Position numbers and translations under genes: made by a program
Notes under the pieces: generated by a model
What the model saw: the letters and a program-made list of their open reading frames with translations, nothing else
Database searches by the model: none
What the model was told of the DNA's origin: nothing
In this document: piece after piece, positions 1 to 9,799 of the stretch
Layout: each line of letters opens with the position of its first letter
How positions within the stretch are numbered: position 1 is the stretch's first letter
Source of the DNA: Paenibacillus herberti
Lineage (GTDB): Bacteria > Bacillota > Bacilli > Paenibacillales > Paenibacillaceae
DNA: 64,000 bases
Assembly (NCBI RefSeq): GCF_002233675.1
Contig: NZ_NMUQ01000002.1
Location: 1,278,121-1,342,120, forward strand
Reading direction: 5' to 3'

Positions 1-368
1 CTGAGTTCGGCACTTTATCCGGAGTAACTACCAACTCTAATCATGCCGGATTTACGGGTACCGGTTTTGTGGACGGATTCGAGACGTCAGGAGAATCGGT
101 TAGCTTTGACGTGAGTGTAAAATCAGCGGGAACCTACGCTCTGAAGGTCCGTTATACGGCCGGAACGAGCGCGGCTACGCGAGCTATTTACGCCAACAAC
201 GTCAAAGTTACCGACCTGGCTCTGCCAAAAACGACGGACTGGGGAACTTGGAGTACGGCAACGTTGAATGTCACGCTCAATGCCGGACTCAACACGGTCA
301 GAGTCAATTATGACGGCAGCAATGCTGCCGGAATTAACCTGGACAATATCTCCGTGGTCGAGCAGTAG
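1..368 (+). CDS. C-terminal end of a CBM35-type secreted protein (partial), probably isomaltosyltransferase
   Basis: The gene enters from the left edge; the open frame runs from base 3 to a TAG at 366-368. The visible 121 residues are one carbohydrate-binding module of the CBM35/CBM6 fold, with the pattern GFTGTGFVDGF near the start and a closing block GINLDNISVVEQ. The same pattern recurs twice in the next gene, 109 bp downstream on the same strand. In the ctsYZ locus of Bacillus globisporus (recalled literature) the gene before ctsZ is ctsY, the GH31 isomaltosyltransferase that helps form the cyclic tetrasaccharide. This fragment fits a ctsY 3' end by position, but its catalytic part lies outside the window, so that identity is inference. 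Confidence 0.75.
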   Translation, partial: EFGTLSGVTTNSNHAGFTGTGFVDGFETSGESVSFDVSVKSAGTYALKVRYTAGTSAATRAIYANNVKVTDLALPKTTDWGTWSTATLNVTLNAGLNTVRVNYDGSNAAGINLDNISVVEQ

Positions 369-385
369 TCTTTCTAAATCTAGAT

Positions 386-447
386 GGCAGCCGGCGAGGA
401 CGCTTCTTATAAGGCCTCTTTTGCCGCTTCGCACGGCTGCCTTTTTT
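386..447 (+). terminator. Intrinsic terminator or attenuator between the two cyclic-tetrasaccharide genes
   Basis: Arms GGCAGCCG (386-393) and CGGCTGCC (434-441) pair perfectly and are followed by six T. The loop is long (40 nt), so it may act as a partial terminator that lowers expression of the downstream GH31 gene. Confidence 0.6.
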
Positions 448-477
448 CACTCATTTGAAAGGTAAGGTGGCACTGAA

Positions 478-3400
478 ATGAGTCCATGGAGTCATAAAAT
501 ACCACGGTTATTCATTGTTGTTACAGCAAGCGCATTGATCGTATCTTCCGTGGCCGTGCTGCCAGCGCCGGCTGTTCATGCCGCCGTAACTTCTCTTGGT
601 AATATGCTGACGTCTGCCGTCAACGGAGATACTCTTACTCTGACGGTAGACAATGGAGCAGAGCCAGGAGACGATATTTTGGTCGTGCAAGCCGTTCAGA
701 ACGGTATTTTGAAGGTTGATTATCGTCCAAACGGAGTTGCATCCAGCCCAGACACGCCGATGCTAGATCCGAACAAAACCTGGGCGGCCATCGGAGCTAC
801 GATCAATACGACATCCAATCCGATGACGATTACGACCCCAGCGATGAAAATTGAAATCTCGAAGTCGCCCGTGCGCATGACCGTCAAAAAGCCGGATGGA
901 ACGACTCTTCTGTCGGAGCCTTCCAGCGGCGGTGTGTACTCGGACGGCCTGCGGTTCGTCCACTCTCCCGCTGACAATATGTATGGCATCCGCAGCTTTA
1001 ACGCTTTTGACGGTGGAGGTGATCTGCTGCGCAACAGCTCCAACCATGCTGCCCATGCCGGGGAACAAGGTGATTCAGGAGGCCCGCTGATCTGGAGCAC
1101 AGCCGGATACGGCGTTCTTGTGGACAGCGACGGCGGATACCCGTATACGGAAGAGGGAACCGGCAAGCTGGAGTTTTATTACGGAGGGACGCCCGTAGAA
1201 GGGCGCCGCTATACGAAACAAGATGTAGAGTATTACATCATGCTCGGAACGCCCAAGGAAGTTATGTCCGGCGTGGCGGAAATTACGGGCAAACCGCCTA
1301 TGCTGCCGAAATGGGCGCTTGGGTTCATGAATTTTGAATGGGACACAAATCAAACCGAAACGACGACCAATGTGGACCTTTATCGCGCCAAAAACATTCC
1401 TATCGACGGCTACGCGATCGATTATGACTGGAAAAAGTACGGAGAGAACAATTACGGCGAGTTCGCTTGGAACACAGCTAATTTCCCTTCCGCTTCTACG
1501 ACCGCCTTGAAAACGGCGATGACCGCCAAAGGCATCAAGATGATCGGAATTACGAAGCCGCGTATCGTGACAAAAGACGCTTCAGGCAACGCTACCGTGC
1601 AGGGCACGGATGCAGCCAACGGGGGTTACTTTTACCCGGGTCATAACGAATATCAGGACTATTTTATTCCCGTAAACGTACGCAGTATCGATCCTTACAA
1701 CGCCGCGCAGCGCACCTGGTTCTGGAACCAATCCAAAGATGCGTTCGACAAAGGGATTGTCGGATGGTGGAACGACGAGACGGACAAAGTATCCTCTGGA
1801 TCGGCTTCCTACTGGTTCGGTAATTTCACGACGGCGCATATGTCCCAAGCACTGTATGAGGGGCAGCGGGCTTATACTTCAGGCAACCAGCGTGTGTGGC
1901 AGACGGCCCGTACGTTCTACCCTGGAGCGCAGCGATTCGCTACGACTCTCTGGTCAGGCGATATTGGGATTCAGTACAACAAGGGAGAGCGCCTCGACTG
2001 GGCAGCAGGAATGCAGGAGCAGCGTGCGGTGATGCTGTCTTCGATTAATAATGGTCAGGTAAAATGGGGCATGGATGTTGGCGGCTTCAATCAACAGGAT
2101 GGCATGATCAATAATCCGAATCCTGATCTGTACACCAGATGGGTGCAGTTCAGCGCGCTTACGCCGGTATTCCGTGCTCATGGCAACAACCATCAGCAGC
2201 GGCAGCCTTGGTACTACGGCCCAACTGCGGAAGAAGCGTCTAAAGCAGCGATTCAGCTGCGCTATTCGCTGATTCCTTACATGTATGCTTATGAAAGAAG
2301 CGCCTTCGAAAATGGAAATGGGTTAGTTCGCCCGTTAATGCAGGAATATCCGGGTGACGCTCAAGCCAAAAACTATACGGATGCCTGGATGTTCGGCGAT
2401 TGGTTGCTGGCTGCTCCTGTAGTCGACAAACAGCAGACGATCAAGGATATTTATTTGCCGGCAGGCACCTGGATTGATTACTCAAGAGGTAATGTGTTGT
2501 CCGGAGGAGGGACAATTCGTTACCCAGTTAATCCTGATACGCTGACGGATATTCCGCTGTTCATCAAGAAGGGCGCGATCATTCCTTCGCAAAAAGTGCA
2601 GGATTACGTAGGGCAAGCTCCAGTCACAACGGTCGATGTGGATGTTTTCCCTAATACGACGCCGTCCAGCTTTACGTATTATGACGACGACGGAGGCAGC
2701 TACAATTACGAGAGCGGCGCCATTTTCAAACAAGCGATGACGGCTCAGGACAACGGGGCAGGCGCGATGAGCTTCAATCTTGGAGCGAAAAATGGCACTT
2801 ATACACCGCCGCTTCAGTCCTATATCGTGAAGCTGCATGGAGCCGCAGGCAATGCGGTGACAAGCAACGGCGCAGCAATGACGTCGTACGGCAGCCTGCA
2901 AGACTTGAAGGCTGCCGCGGGTGAAGGCTGGGCCAAAGGCAAGGATGTATATGGCGATGTCACCTATGTGAAGCTGGCTGCGGGAGCAGCTTCAGCTAAG
3001 GCAATTGCCGTGAGTGGCAGCAGCCCTGCAAGCGCTGCGGACATCCAGTACGAAGCGGAGGAGGCTTCGCTCTCGGGCAATACAGTGGCGACCAAAGCGG
3101 CCGTCAACACGAATCGTTCCGGTTATACCGGAAGCGGATTCGTGGACGGACTGTCCAATCCAGGAGCGGCGGTTACTTTTTATCCTAAGGTCAAAGCTGG
3201 TGGAGATTATAATGTTTCGCTCCGTTATGGTAACAGTACGGGTTCGGCCAAAGCGGTTAGTATCTTTGTGAATGGTAAACGGGTGAAGTCGACCTCATTG
3301 CCGAATTTGGCTAGCTGGAATACATGGGGCACGCAAAGCGAGGTGCTGCCGCTTACCGCAGGCACGAACATCGTGACGTATAAGTTTTACTCGGAAGCAG

Positions 3401-4332
3401 GGGATACCGGCGGTGTGAATCTCGATAACGTGTCGATTCCACTCTCAGCTGCTGTTGGCAAGTATGAGGCGGAAAGCGCCGAGCTTACCGGAGGAAGCGC
3501 AGTGAACCAGAACCATTGGTTCTACAGCGGAACCGGATTCACGGAAGGCATGAGCGCAGCGGGTTCACAGGTTAAATTTACGGTGCAGGCTCCGGCAGCG
3601 GGGGGCTACCAGCTCGCCCTGCGTTATGCCAATGGGAGTGGGTCCGCGAAGAGCCTTAGCACTTATGTCAATGGTGCAAAGGTGGGCCAGAACAACTTCG
3701 CAAGTCCCGGCGCCAACTGGAATGTATGGCAGGATAACATCCAGAACGTGACGCTAAGTGCTGGTGCCAATACCATTGCCTTCAAGTATGATGCCGGCGA
3801 CAGCGGCAACATTAATCTCGATCGCCTCCTATTGTCCTCGGCCGCTCCTGGTACTCCGGTATCCGAGCTGAACCTGCTGGACAATGGTAGCTTCGAGCGA
3901 GATTCGGGCCAGAACAGCAACTGGGCGGAATGGCATCCGGACACTCAAGCGGTAGCTTACGGAGTCGACAGCGGCTCAACAACGAATCCGCCGGAATCGC
4001 CTTGGGCCGGAGACAAGCGGGCATATTTCTTTGCTGCCGGAGCTTACAAGCAGAGCATTCACCAGACGGTCAACGTTCCGGTCAATAATGCCAAGTACAA
4101 ATTCGAAGCATGGGTACGGATGAAAAATGCGACGCCAACAATAGCGAGAGCGGAGATTCAGAACTATGGCGGCTCGCCTGTTTACGCCAATATTACCGGT
4201 GATGGAACCTGGAAATACATTAGCGTCAGTGACATTCAAGTTACGAATGGGCAGATCGACATCGGGTTTTATGTGGATTCTCCAGGTGGAACTACCCTGC
4301 ACATCGATGATGTGAGGGTGACGAAGCAATAG
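478..4332 (+). CDS. ctsZ: Secreted GH31 alpha-glucosyltransferase with CBM35 modules (6-alpha-glucosyltransferase-like)
   Basis: 1284 residues. A signal peptide ends at AVHA (residue 35). The GH31 barrel spans about 260-720: the nucleophile is D433 in WWNDETD and the acid/base is D495 in WSGD. Two CBM35-like modules follow at about 858-988 and 996-1122, each ending in a [GN]xNLD block, and a third beta-sandwich lies at 1134-1284. The length and the 35-residue signal match what I recall for CtsZ of Bacillus globisporus (1284 residues, 35-residue signal), which transfers glucose to the 6-position of maltooligosaccharides; CtsY then makes the cyclic tetrasaccharide cycloalternan. The enzyme would act outside the cell on starch-type glucans. 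An SD-like GGTGG lies 7 nt before the ATG. Other GH31 specificities (alpha-glucosidase, alpha-xylosidase) cannot be excluded by eye. Confidence 0.82.
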   Translation: MSPWSHKIPRLFIVVTASALIVSSVAVLPAPAVHAAVTSLGNMLTSAVNGDTLTLTVDNGAEPGDDILVVQAVQNGILKVDYRPNGVASSPDTPMLDPNKTWAAIGATINTTSNPMTITTPAMKIEISKSPVRMTVKKPDGTTLLSEPSSGGVYSDGLRFVHSPADNMYGIRSFNAFDGGGDLLRNSSNHAAHAGEQGDSGGPLIWSTAGYGVLVDSDGGYPYTEEGTGKLEFYYGGTPVEGRRYTKQDVEYYIMLGTPKEVMSGVAEITGKPPMLPKWALGFMNFEWDTNQTETTTNVDLYRAKNIPIDGYAIDYDWKKYGENNYGEFAWNTANFPSASTTALKTAMTAKGIKMIGITKPRIVTKDASGNATVQGTDAANGGYFYPGHNEYQDYFIPVNVRSIDPYNAAQRTWFWNQSKDAFDKGIVGWWNDETDKVSSGSASYWFGNFTTAHMSQALYEGQRAYTSGNQRVWQTARTFYPGAQRFATTLWSGDIGIQYNKGERLDWAAGMQEQRAVMLSSINNGQVKWGMDVGGFNQQDGMINNPNPDLYTRWVQFSALTPVFRAHGNNHQQRQPWYYGPTAEEASKAAIQLRYSLIPYMYAYERSAFENGNGLVRPLMQEYPGDAQAKNYTDAWMFGDWLLAAPVVDKQQTIKDIYLPAGTWIDYSRGNVLSGGGTIRYPVNPDTLTDIPLFIKKGAIIPSQKVQDYVGQAPVTTVDVDVFPNTTPSSFTYYDDDGGSYNYESGAIFKQAMTAQDNGAGAMSFNLGAKNGTYTPPLQSYIVKLHGAAGNAVTSNGAAMTSYGSLQDLKAAAGEGWAKGKDVYGDVTYVKLAAGAASAKAIAVSGSSPASAADIQYEAEEASLSGNTVATKAAVNTNRSGYTGSGFVDGLSNPGAAVTFYPKVKAGGDYNVSLRYGNSTGSAKAVSIFVNGKRVKSTSLPNLASWNTWGTQSEVLPLTAGTNIVTYKFYSEAGDTGGVNLDNVSIPLSAAVGKYEAESAELTGGSAVNQNHWFYSGTGFTEGMSAAGSQVKFTVQAPAAGGYQLALRYANGSGSAKSLSTYVNGAKVGQNNFASPGANWNVWQDNIQNVTLSAGANTIAFKYDAGDSGNINLDRLLLSSAAPGTPVSELNLLDNGSFERDSGQNSNWAEWHPDTQAVAYGVDSGSTTNPPESPWAGDKRAYFFAAGAYKQSIHQTVNVPVNNAKYKFEAWVRMKNATPTIARAEIQNYGGSPVYANITGDGTWKYISVSDIQVTNGQIDIGFYVDSPGGTTLHIDDVRVTKQ

Positions 4333-4353
4333 ATGGAATAGATGTATGATGAG

Positions 4354-4395
4354 CAGCTCTCTGCGCCTGCATTATGGGCTGTGGGGAGCTGTTTT
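4354..4395 (+). terminator. Terminator after the GH31 gene
   Basis: CAGCTCTC (4354-4361) pairs with GGGAGCTG (4384-4391, one G-T wobble) and is followed by TTTT. Confidence 0.5.
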
Positions 4396-4558
4396 AAGGT
4401 ATAGACATGCTCTTTTAAGCGTGGTAAAAAGGGGAGAATAACCGCGAGGCTAATACCCAATTTCGTGATTTTTAATCCTTTTTTTTAAGTTCTAAAGGAA
4501 TTCGACACATTTTACCGAACCTTTAGTAGTAAAGAAACGCTAAAAGGGTGAGTGACGG

Positions 4559-5173
4559 ATGAAAAGTATTGGAATCGTTCGTTTAATTGATGAGCTGGGA
4601 CGCATTGTCTTGCCTATCGAACTTCGTCGAATGTTGGAGCTGAACGAGGGCGATCCGGTCGAGTTTTTCATGGATGAGGCAGCGAAGCGCCTCGTGCTGC
4701 GCAAATTCCGCTCGCAGGAATGTTTGTTTTGCCAATCAACGGAAGCGCTCGCTTTTTTCAAAAATCGATTCATCTGTGGTAGCTGTCTAGCGGATGCTTC
4801 ACCGAAACCTTCTTTACTCCGAAATGCTGAGGCTCAGCAACGGACAGCAGAGAACAAGGCTGCAGTGGGATTCGGGAGTTCGGTAGCGTCACGCAGTAAT
4901 GTTACGCATCCGTCAGCGGGAGTTTTCGCAAAACCTCAGGTAGCCGCAACTCGGACGGAATCGGTCGGTCAACCTAACGCAGAACGGCGAGCAGGGGGTC
5001 CGTCAGCATCCCTGGCGGCAGGCTTTTTGAGTCAGCAAAGCAAAGGTGAGCAGACAGCCAGACGCCTGGCCGAAGTCATGCAATCTCATCCTCGGGCTTC
5101 ACAAGGGGAATGGGCTCGGATGCTCGGCATCTCGCAAGGCAGGGTCAGTCAATTATTACGAACGATGAAATAA
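4559..5173 (+). CDS. AbrB/SpoVT-type regulator fused to a Cys4 motif and a C-terminal helix-turn-helix
   Basis: 204 residues. Residues 1-50 form an AbrB-type swapped-hairpin DNA-binding domain (DELGRIVLPIELRR), as in AbrB, Abh and SpoVT transition-state regulators. C55-x2-C58 and C73-x2-C76 follow and look like a small zinc-binding knuckle. Residues 85-160 are Ser/Ala/Gln-rich linker. Residues 165-204 (ARRLAEVMQ ... LGISQGRVSQLLR) read as a helix-turn-helix. Known AbrB proteins are about 95 residues with a different C-terminus, so this carries two DNA-binding modules. The gene stands alone; an SD-like AAAAGGG precedes the ATG. Targets are unknown. Confidence 0.75.
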   Translation: MKSIGIVRLIDELGRIVLPIELRRMLELNEGDPVEFFMDEAAKRLVLRKFRSQECLFCQSTEALAFFKNRFICGSCLADASPKPSLLRNAEAQQRTAENKAAVGFGSSVASRSNVTHPSAGVFAKPQVAATRTESVGQPNAERRAGGPSASLAAGFLSQQSKGEQTARRLAEVMQSHPRASQGEWARMLGISQGRVSQLLRTMK

Positions 5174-5189
5174 TTTCATTCAACAAAGA

Positions 5190-5233
5190 GGGGGATAACT
5201 TGAGGTGCCAATGGGCAGCTTAAGTTATCCCCC
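5190..5233 (+). terminator. Hairpin after the AbrB-like gene
   Basis: Perfect 12-bp stem GGGGGATAACTT (5190-5201) / AAGTTATCCCCC (5222-5233), followed by only TTT. Confidence 0.5.
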
Positions 5234-5274
5234 TTTAACACGTCCAGTGCTCACAAGCCTGAACCCCAATAAAG

Positions 5275-5340
5275 GTGCTCCTCTCTTTGGTGATGTGTTC
5301 ACGACAAACACATTCTGCCAAAGATCAGGGCACTTTTTTT
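5275..5340 (+). terminator. Long branched terminator hairpin
   Basis: Nested complementary pairs GTGC/GCAC, CTTTGG/CCAAAG and GTGTT/AACAC, ending in seven T. It lies 40 nt beyond the previous hairpin, so it either backs it up or ends a short independent RNA. Confidence 0.6.
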
Positions 5341-5702
5341 GTTTTTTCTCAATGGCAATTATAGAGGTTTATTAATTTTTTTTTAAAAATATTTAAAATT
5401 TGATCTTCGAAACCGATGTAGTAATGGTAACGATAATAGGAATATGTAACTATCTTATGGTTCAATAGTCTTATATAAAAGGTCCATTCGCAGGCTTTTT
5501 AATCAAATTAGGAATGCTAGATATTCTATTATTGATATTTATATGATCATATACCAATAGACAAAATGGTTGGAAAATAGTGTGAATATACATACTATAT
5601 ACCATGCACATGAAGGCTGGCTATCCCACTGGAAGGGGTGGTTAAGAGAGAGAATAGTTCAGCAAGTCAACGAAATCATGAATATATCTTAGGGGGAAAA
5701 AC
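5341..5702. other. AT-rich intergenic region before the gamma-glutamyltransferase-like gene
   Basis: About 360 bp with very low GC compared with the neighbours. I see no open frame with a ribosome-binding site. It probably holds the promoter of the downstream gene plus a long leader; no sigma-A hexamer pair is convincing. Confidence 0.5.
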
Positions 5703-7421
5703 ATGCGTAGTTCAATGAAAAAAGGGTCAGTTTTGTTAATGACAACAGTAATGTGCTTTTCAATTTATGGGGAATCTGTTAATGCAGCTAATCGTCCTAC
5801 GACGATGGCGCCGAACGGAATTGTTACAACACCTCATTATTTAGCTTCCGCTGCAGCGCTCGAAGTGCTTGAAGAGGGTGGTAATGCGGTTGATGCAGCG
5901 ATTGCTGCACAAGCGACACTCGCGGTTGTATATCCGCAATACACGGGTATCGGCGGAGATGCATTCTGGCTTGTTTACAACGCGAAGACGAAAGAGCTTA
6001 AAGCGTTGAATGCAAGTGGTCGTTCCGGCGAGAAGACAACAATTGACTTTTATAAAAATAAGGGCTTTGAAAAAATTCCTTCCCGCGGCTATCTAGCAGC
6101 TAACACCGTTCCAGGGACAGTATCGGGTTGGGGTGAAGCTTACAAATATGCAGAAAAAACGATGAACTTGTCCATGGACTGGGATGACCTGATGGAACGC
6201 GCAATCAGTTATGCGGACAAAGGTTACCCTGTAACTCCTAACCAAGAAAGATGGACAAACTCTGCTATCGATCCAACCGATAAAGAGCTTAAAGACTTGG
6301 GACGTTTTGAATCGTTCAGCAAAGTTTTCTTGAAGCCGGATGGCAAGCCTTACAAAACAGGCGAAATGATGGTACAAAAAGACTTGGCGAAAACGTTGAA
6401 GCGTATTGCTAAAAACGGCGCTAGTGAATTTTACAAAGGTGAAACCGGTAAATTGATCGCTGCTGACATTCAAGCTAACGGCGGCTCCTTGACTCGTAAA
6501 GATTTCATTGATCACAAAGCGGATTGGGTTAAACCAATTTCTGTCGACTACCGTGGCTACCAAGCTTACAACGTTCCACCGAACTCTCAAGGTATGGCTT
6601 CCTTGTCTATCTTGAACATTTTAAACAACTTTGACCTGAAGAAAATGGGCGATGGTTCAGCTGACTACTACCATGTTATGGTTGAAGCAACTAAGCAAGC
6701 TTTTGCTGATCGTGACAAATATTTGACTGACCCAGACTTCAATAAAATTCCAGTTGATGATCTGCTTTCTAAAGAGCACGGTAAAAACCTCGCGGCACGC
6801 ATTGATATGAACAAAGCTGCAGAGAACGTTAAACCGCTTGACCCTAAAGGCGATACCGTTTGGCTCGGAATTGTTGATAAAGACGGCAACGCTGTATCCG
6901 TTATCCAAAGTCATTACTTTGACTGGGGTGCAGGCGTAGTTGCAAAAGACACAGGCGTTCTATTGCAGAACCGTGGCAGCTTCTTCTCCTTGGATAAGAA
7001 TCACGTAAACGACCTGGAGCCTAAGAAACGTACGTTCCATACGCTCAACCCTGCCATGTTGATGAAAGACGGCAAACCGTATATGTTATACGGCACACAA
7101 GGCGGCGAGGGACAACCTCAAACACAAGCATCATTAGTAACGCGTTATGTTGATTTTGGCTTGTCGGTTCAAGATGCAATTGAAGCACCAAGATGGTTGC
7201 ATGGCCGTAACTGGGGAGAGTCAGTTAACGGATTAAGAATGGAAGGCCGTATCCCGCAATCCGTAATGGATGAATTGGTTCGTCGCGGTCATCCAGTGAA
7301 AAAGATTGACGACTACACAGACCAAGTTGGTCAATCCGGTATGGTTGTGATTGATCCGAACACAAATGTTAAGTTTGCTGGCGCTGACCCACGTGGTGAA
7401 GGTGCGGCTTTAGGCTATTAA
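5703..7421 (+). CDS. Exported gamma-glutamyltransferase-family enzyme
   Basis: 572 residues, Ntn-hydrolase fold. A signal peptide covers about residues 1-28 (ends ESVNA). The family's N-terminal block is clear (GGNAVDAAIAAQATLAVVYP, then TGIGGDAFWLVY). The self-processing Thr nucleophile is most likely T385 in KGDTVWLGIVD, and TQGGEGQPQTQ is the usual GG-containing active-site block. Such proteins cleave gamma-glutamyl bonds (glutathione, poly-gamma-glutamate) or act as acylases; this member is nearer the YwrD-like branch than classical Ggt. AGGGGG lies 7 nt before the ATG. Base composition is lower in GC than the flanking genes. The substrate cannot be told from sequence. Confidence 0.85.
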   Translation: MRSSMKKGSVLLMTTVMCFSIYGESVNAANRPTTMAPNGIVTTPHYLASAAALEVLEEGGNAVDAAIAAQATLAVVYPQYTGIGGDAFWLVYNAKTKELKALNASGRSGEKTTIDFYKNKGFEKIPSRGYLAANTVPGTVSGWGEAYKYAEKTMNLSMDWDDLMERAISYADKGYPVTPNQERWTNSAIDPTDKELKDLGRFESFSKVFLKPDGKPYKTGEMMVQKDLAKTLKRIAKNGASEFYKGETGKLIAADIQANGGSLTRKDFIDHKADWVKPISVDYRGYQAYNVPPNSQGMASLSILNILNNFDLKKMGDGSADYYHVMVEATKQAFADRDKYLTDPDFNKIPVDDLLSKEHGKNLAARIDMNKAAENVKPLDPKGDTVWLGIVDKDGNAVSVIQSHYFDWGAGVVAKDTGVLLQNRGSFFSLDKNHVNDLEPKKRTFHTLNPAMLMKDGKPYMLYGTQGGEGQPQTQASLVTRYVDFGLSVQDAIEAPRWLHGRNWGESVNGLRMEGRIPQSVMDELVRRGHPVKKIDDYTDQVGQSGMVVIDPNTNVKFAGADPRGEGAALGY

Positions 7422-7455
7422 TCAGTTTAAGGCATAATTAATTTCAAGTCCGTAT

Positions 7456-7507
7456 GAAGAGGTTGTCAAGAAAGGTAGCTAGGGTAGATTACCTTGACGA
7501 CCTCTTC
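7456..7507. terminator. Stem-loop between the ggt-like gene and the chemoreceptor
   Basis: 15-bp stem, GAAGAGGTTGTCAAG (7456-7470) with CTTGACGACCTCTTC (7493-7507), one wobble pair. There is no T-run, so it may protect mRNA ends or act as a weak terminator. Confidence 0.45.
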
Positions 7508-7598
7508 AACATGCCTAATTCGTCTCATGCGACCAGAAAATAAGGCTGTGAAAAAAGATTCAGAGAAATATCTGACCAGAAAAGGGAGGTATGAGGTA

Positions 7599-9647
7599 AT
7601 GAAAGAAAATGTAAAATCAAATGAGAAGGTTGTATCCACCGTTAATTTAGTGGGCAAGGTGCTTAAGGGTAAGCTTAAAAATCGACTAATAACTTGGTTT
7701 ATTGTCGTGTCCCTTATTCCCCTTCTCCTCACCTCAGTATTTGTATATAGTACAGCGTCATCCAAATTGATTGAAAAACAAAGTGATTCCTATGTTTCGC
7801 TTGTGAAAAGTAGAGCTGAAATGATGGATCAGTATTTTAAAGAGCGTATGAGTGAAATGAAAATCCTCGCAACTACGACTGATATCCGTGCAGAAGATAC
7901 TGCGAAAAAGATGACATTTATCCAAAGTTTAAAACAGAACGCCCCGCACTATGACGGTAACACATTTATCGGTATGGATGGCCTTGTGAAAGCAGACACA
8001 TTTGAGAAGAGTGTTGGCATTGATTTAGGCATGAGGCCTTTCTTTAAAAATGCAATGGAAGGAAAAGAAACATACACGGATGTTATTTTAGCGAAGACGA
8101 CAGGTCAACGCTCGATTATTGTAGCCGTACCTGTAAAGCAGGCGGATGGAAAAGTGACGGGCGCCTTAACTGGACTAGTCAATTTCGAAAAGTTTACTAG
8201 CGAGATTTTTAAAAGCTTGTACATTGACAATGGGGTAGGGTATCCGATTGTCATAGACAGTTCAGGGAAGATTCAACTCCACAAAAATAAAGAATTAATC
8301 GGAAAGACGGCCCAGGAAGCGAAGTTGCCGTCAGGATTAGTTAATATTTTGGGTCAAAAAAAGGCTGAAGCAACGTCTTTTGACTACTCGGATGCTGGAG
8401 AAGAGTATACCGTTGCGTATGCTCCAGTTCCTACCACAGGATATAACATCTATATGAACATTCCCGAAGATTCGATTACAGCAGCCGTTTCTTCTATTAA
8501 ATGGTCGGTGTTCATTATCGTAGTTGCCGTCTGTTTGGTTGTCATCCTGCTTGCCTACTTTATCGCACGGCAGATTACGCGTCCGATCGTAGCGGTTGCG
8601 GAAGCGGCGGAGCGTGTATCTAACGGCGATCTGAATCAAGTAGAATTAGCCGTGAAGTCGAATGATGAAGTTGGCAAGCTGACTAGCGCAGTAAATACGA
8701 TGATTCGTACGTTGCGTCAGTTTATTCAGCAAGTTAATCGTACAGCTGAAAATGTAGCAATATCTGCAGAGGAACTGTCTGCTAATGCAGAGCATACGAG
8801 CAAGGCGACGGAACATATTGCAATGTCGATTCAAGAGGTAGCAGATGGTTCTGATCAGCAAGTAAATAACGTGGAAGAAAGTGTGCGTTCAATCCATCAA
8901 GTTGCCCAAGGGGTTCAACAAATATCAAACAACGCTCAGAGTGTTGCTAATTCTGCTTTGAACGCTTCGGAAAGTGCTGAAATGGGTAACCGTAAATTAC
9001 AATCGGTCATGCTGCAAATGCAATCGATACAACATACCGTTAACACGATAAATGGTACCGTTAAGCAGTTGGGACAGCGCTCGTCTGCCATCGACAATAT
9101 CGTTCAGGTCATCTCTGGTATTGCGGCGCAAACGAACTTGTTGGCGCTGAATGCTGCGATTGAGGCGGCACGTGCTGGTGAGCAAGGACGCGGCTTTGCA
9201 GTCGTAGCTGGTGAGGTACGCAAGCTATCCGAGCAATCGGCTCAATCAACGCAGCAGATTGCTAAGCTGCTCGCTTCCATTCAGAGCGAGACCGCGATAG
9301 CGATTGATTCAATAGAAGCAGGCACGCGTGAAGTTGCGATTGGCATGGATGTCGTGAACCAAGCAGGTGCAGCGTTTACTGAGATATTAGATTCTGTTCA
9401 GCAAGTAGCTACTCAAATTCAAGAGGTAACGACCTATTCGCTCCAGATGAACAGCAACACGGAACACGCTGTTGAGCAGGTGAATGTTATTACCGAAATT
9501 GCCGGACGTTCAGCAGAGGGGACACAAAATGTATCGGCTGCAACGGAGGAGCAATTGGCGGCAATGGAGCAGGTAAGTGCTTCGGCAACATCGTTAGCAG
9601 AGATGGCAGAGGATTTGCAATCTTACTTGCGCCAATATAAAGTGTAG
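7599..9647 (+). CDS. Methyl-accepting chemotaxis protein with Cache sensor
   Basis: 682 residues from the ATG at 7599, which has GGGAGG 9 nt upstream; the frame is open to 7494 but without a ribosome-binding site. Order: TM1 about 29-52, extracellular double-Cache sensor about 55-300, TM2 about 305-328 ([17 protein letters not shown]), HAMP about 330-382, then the coiled-coil signalling domain with the hairpin tip block ([20 protein letters not shown]). It senses an outside ligand and controls CheA. It stands alone and ends in a strong terminator. Like the gene before it, it is lower in GC than the region average. Confidence 0.93.
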   Translation: MKENVKSNEKVVSTVNLVGKVLKGKLKNRLITWFIVVSLIPLLLTSVFVYSTASSKLIEKQSDSYVSLVKSRAEMMDQYFKERMSEMKILATTTDIRAEDTAKKMTFIQSLKQNAPHYDGNTFIGMDGLVKADTFEKSVGIDLGMRPFFKNAMEGKETYTDVILAKTTGQRSIIVAVPVKQADGKVTGALTGLVNFEKFTSEIFKSLYIDNGVGYPIVIDSSGKIQLHKNKELIGKTAQEAKLPSGLVNILGQKKAEATSFDYSDAGEEYTVAYAPVPTTGYNIYMNIPEDSITAAVSSIKWSVFIIVVAVCLVVILLAYFIARQITRPIVAVAEAAERVSNGDLNQVELAVKSNDEVGKLTSAVNTMIRTLRQFIQQVNRTAENVAISAEELSANAEHTSKATEHIAMSIQEVADGSDQQVNNVEESVRSIHQVAQGVQQISNNAQSVANSALNASESAEMGNRKLQSVMLQMQSIQHTVNTINGTVKQLGQRSSAIDNIVQVISGIAAQTNLLALNAAIEAARAGEQGRGFAVVAGEVRKLSEQSAQSTQQIAKLLASIQSETAIAIDSIEAGTREVAIGMDVVNQAGAAFTEILDSVQQVATQIQEVTTYSLQMNSNTEHAVEQVNVITEIAGRSAEGTQNVSAATEEQLAAMEQVSASATSLAEMAEDLQSYLRQYKV

Positions 9648-9651
9648 GGGG

Positions 9652-9675
9652 AAGGGGCGATAAGCCCCTTTTTTT
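9652..9675 (+). terminator. Terminator of the chemoreceptor gene
   Basis: AAGGGGC / GCCCCTT with a GATAA loop and a run of seven T. Confidence 0.85.
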
Positions 9676-9698
9676 ACGTGTTGGAAGTATAGAAAATA

Positions 9699-9739
9699 GC
9701 ACCGCCATGCGTTCAAGGTGTTGTCACACATGGCGGTGC
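9699..9739. other. Perfect 11-bp stem-loop upstream of the DUF420 gene
   Basis: GCACCGCCATG (9699-9709) pairs with CATGGCGGTGC (9729-9739), loop 19 nt, no T-run. It lies in the leader of the DUF420 gene, 60 bp before its start. It may be an mRNA structure or a palindromic binding site. Confidence 0.5.
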
Positions 9740-9799
9740 GGCATTTCTCTATAATGAAAGACAGAACCCCGCATGTAATGCGGAAGGAGGTTAATCGCT

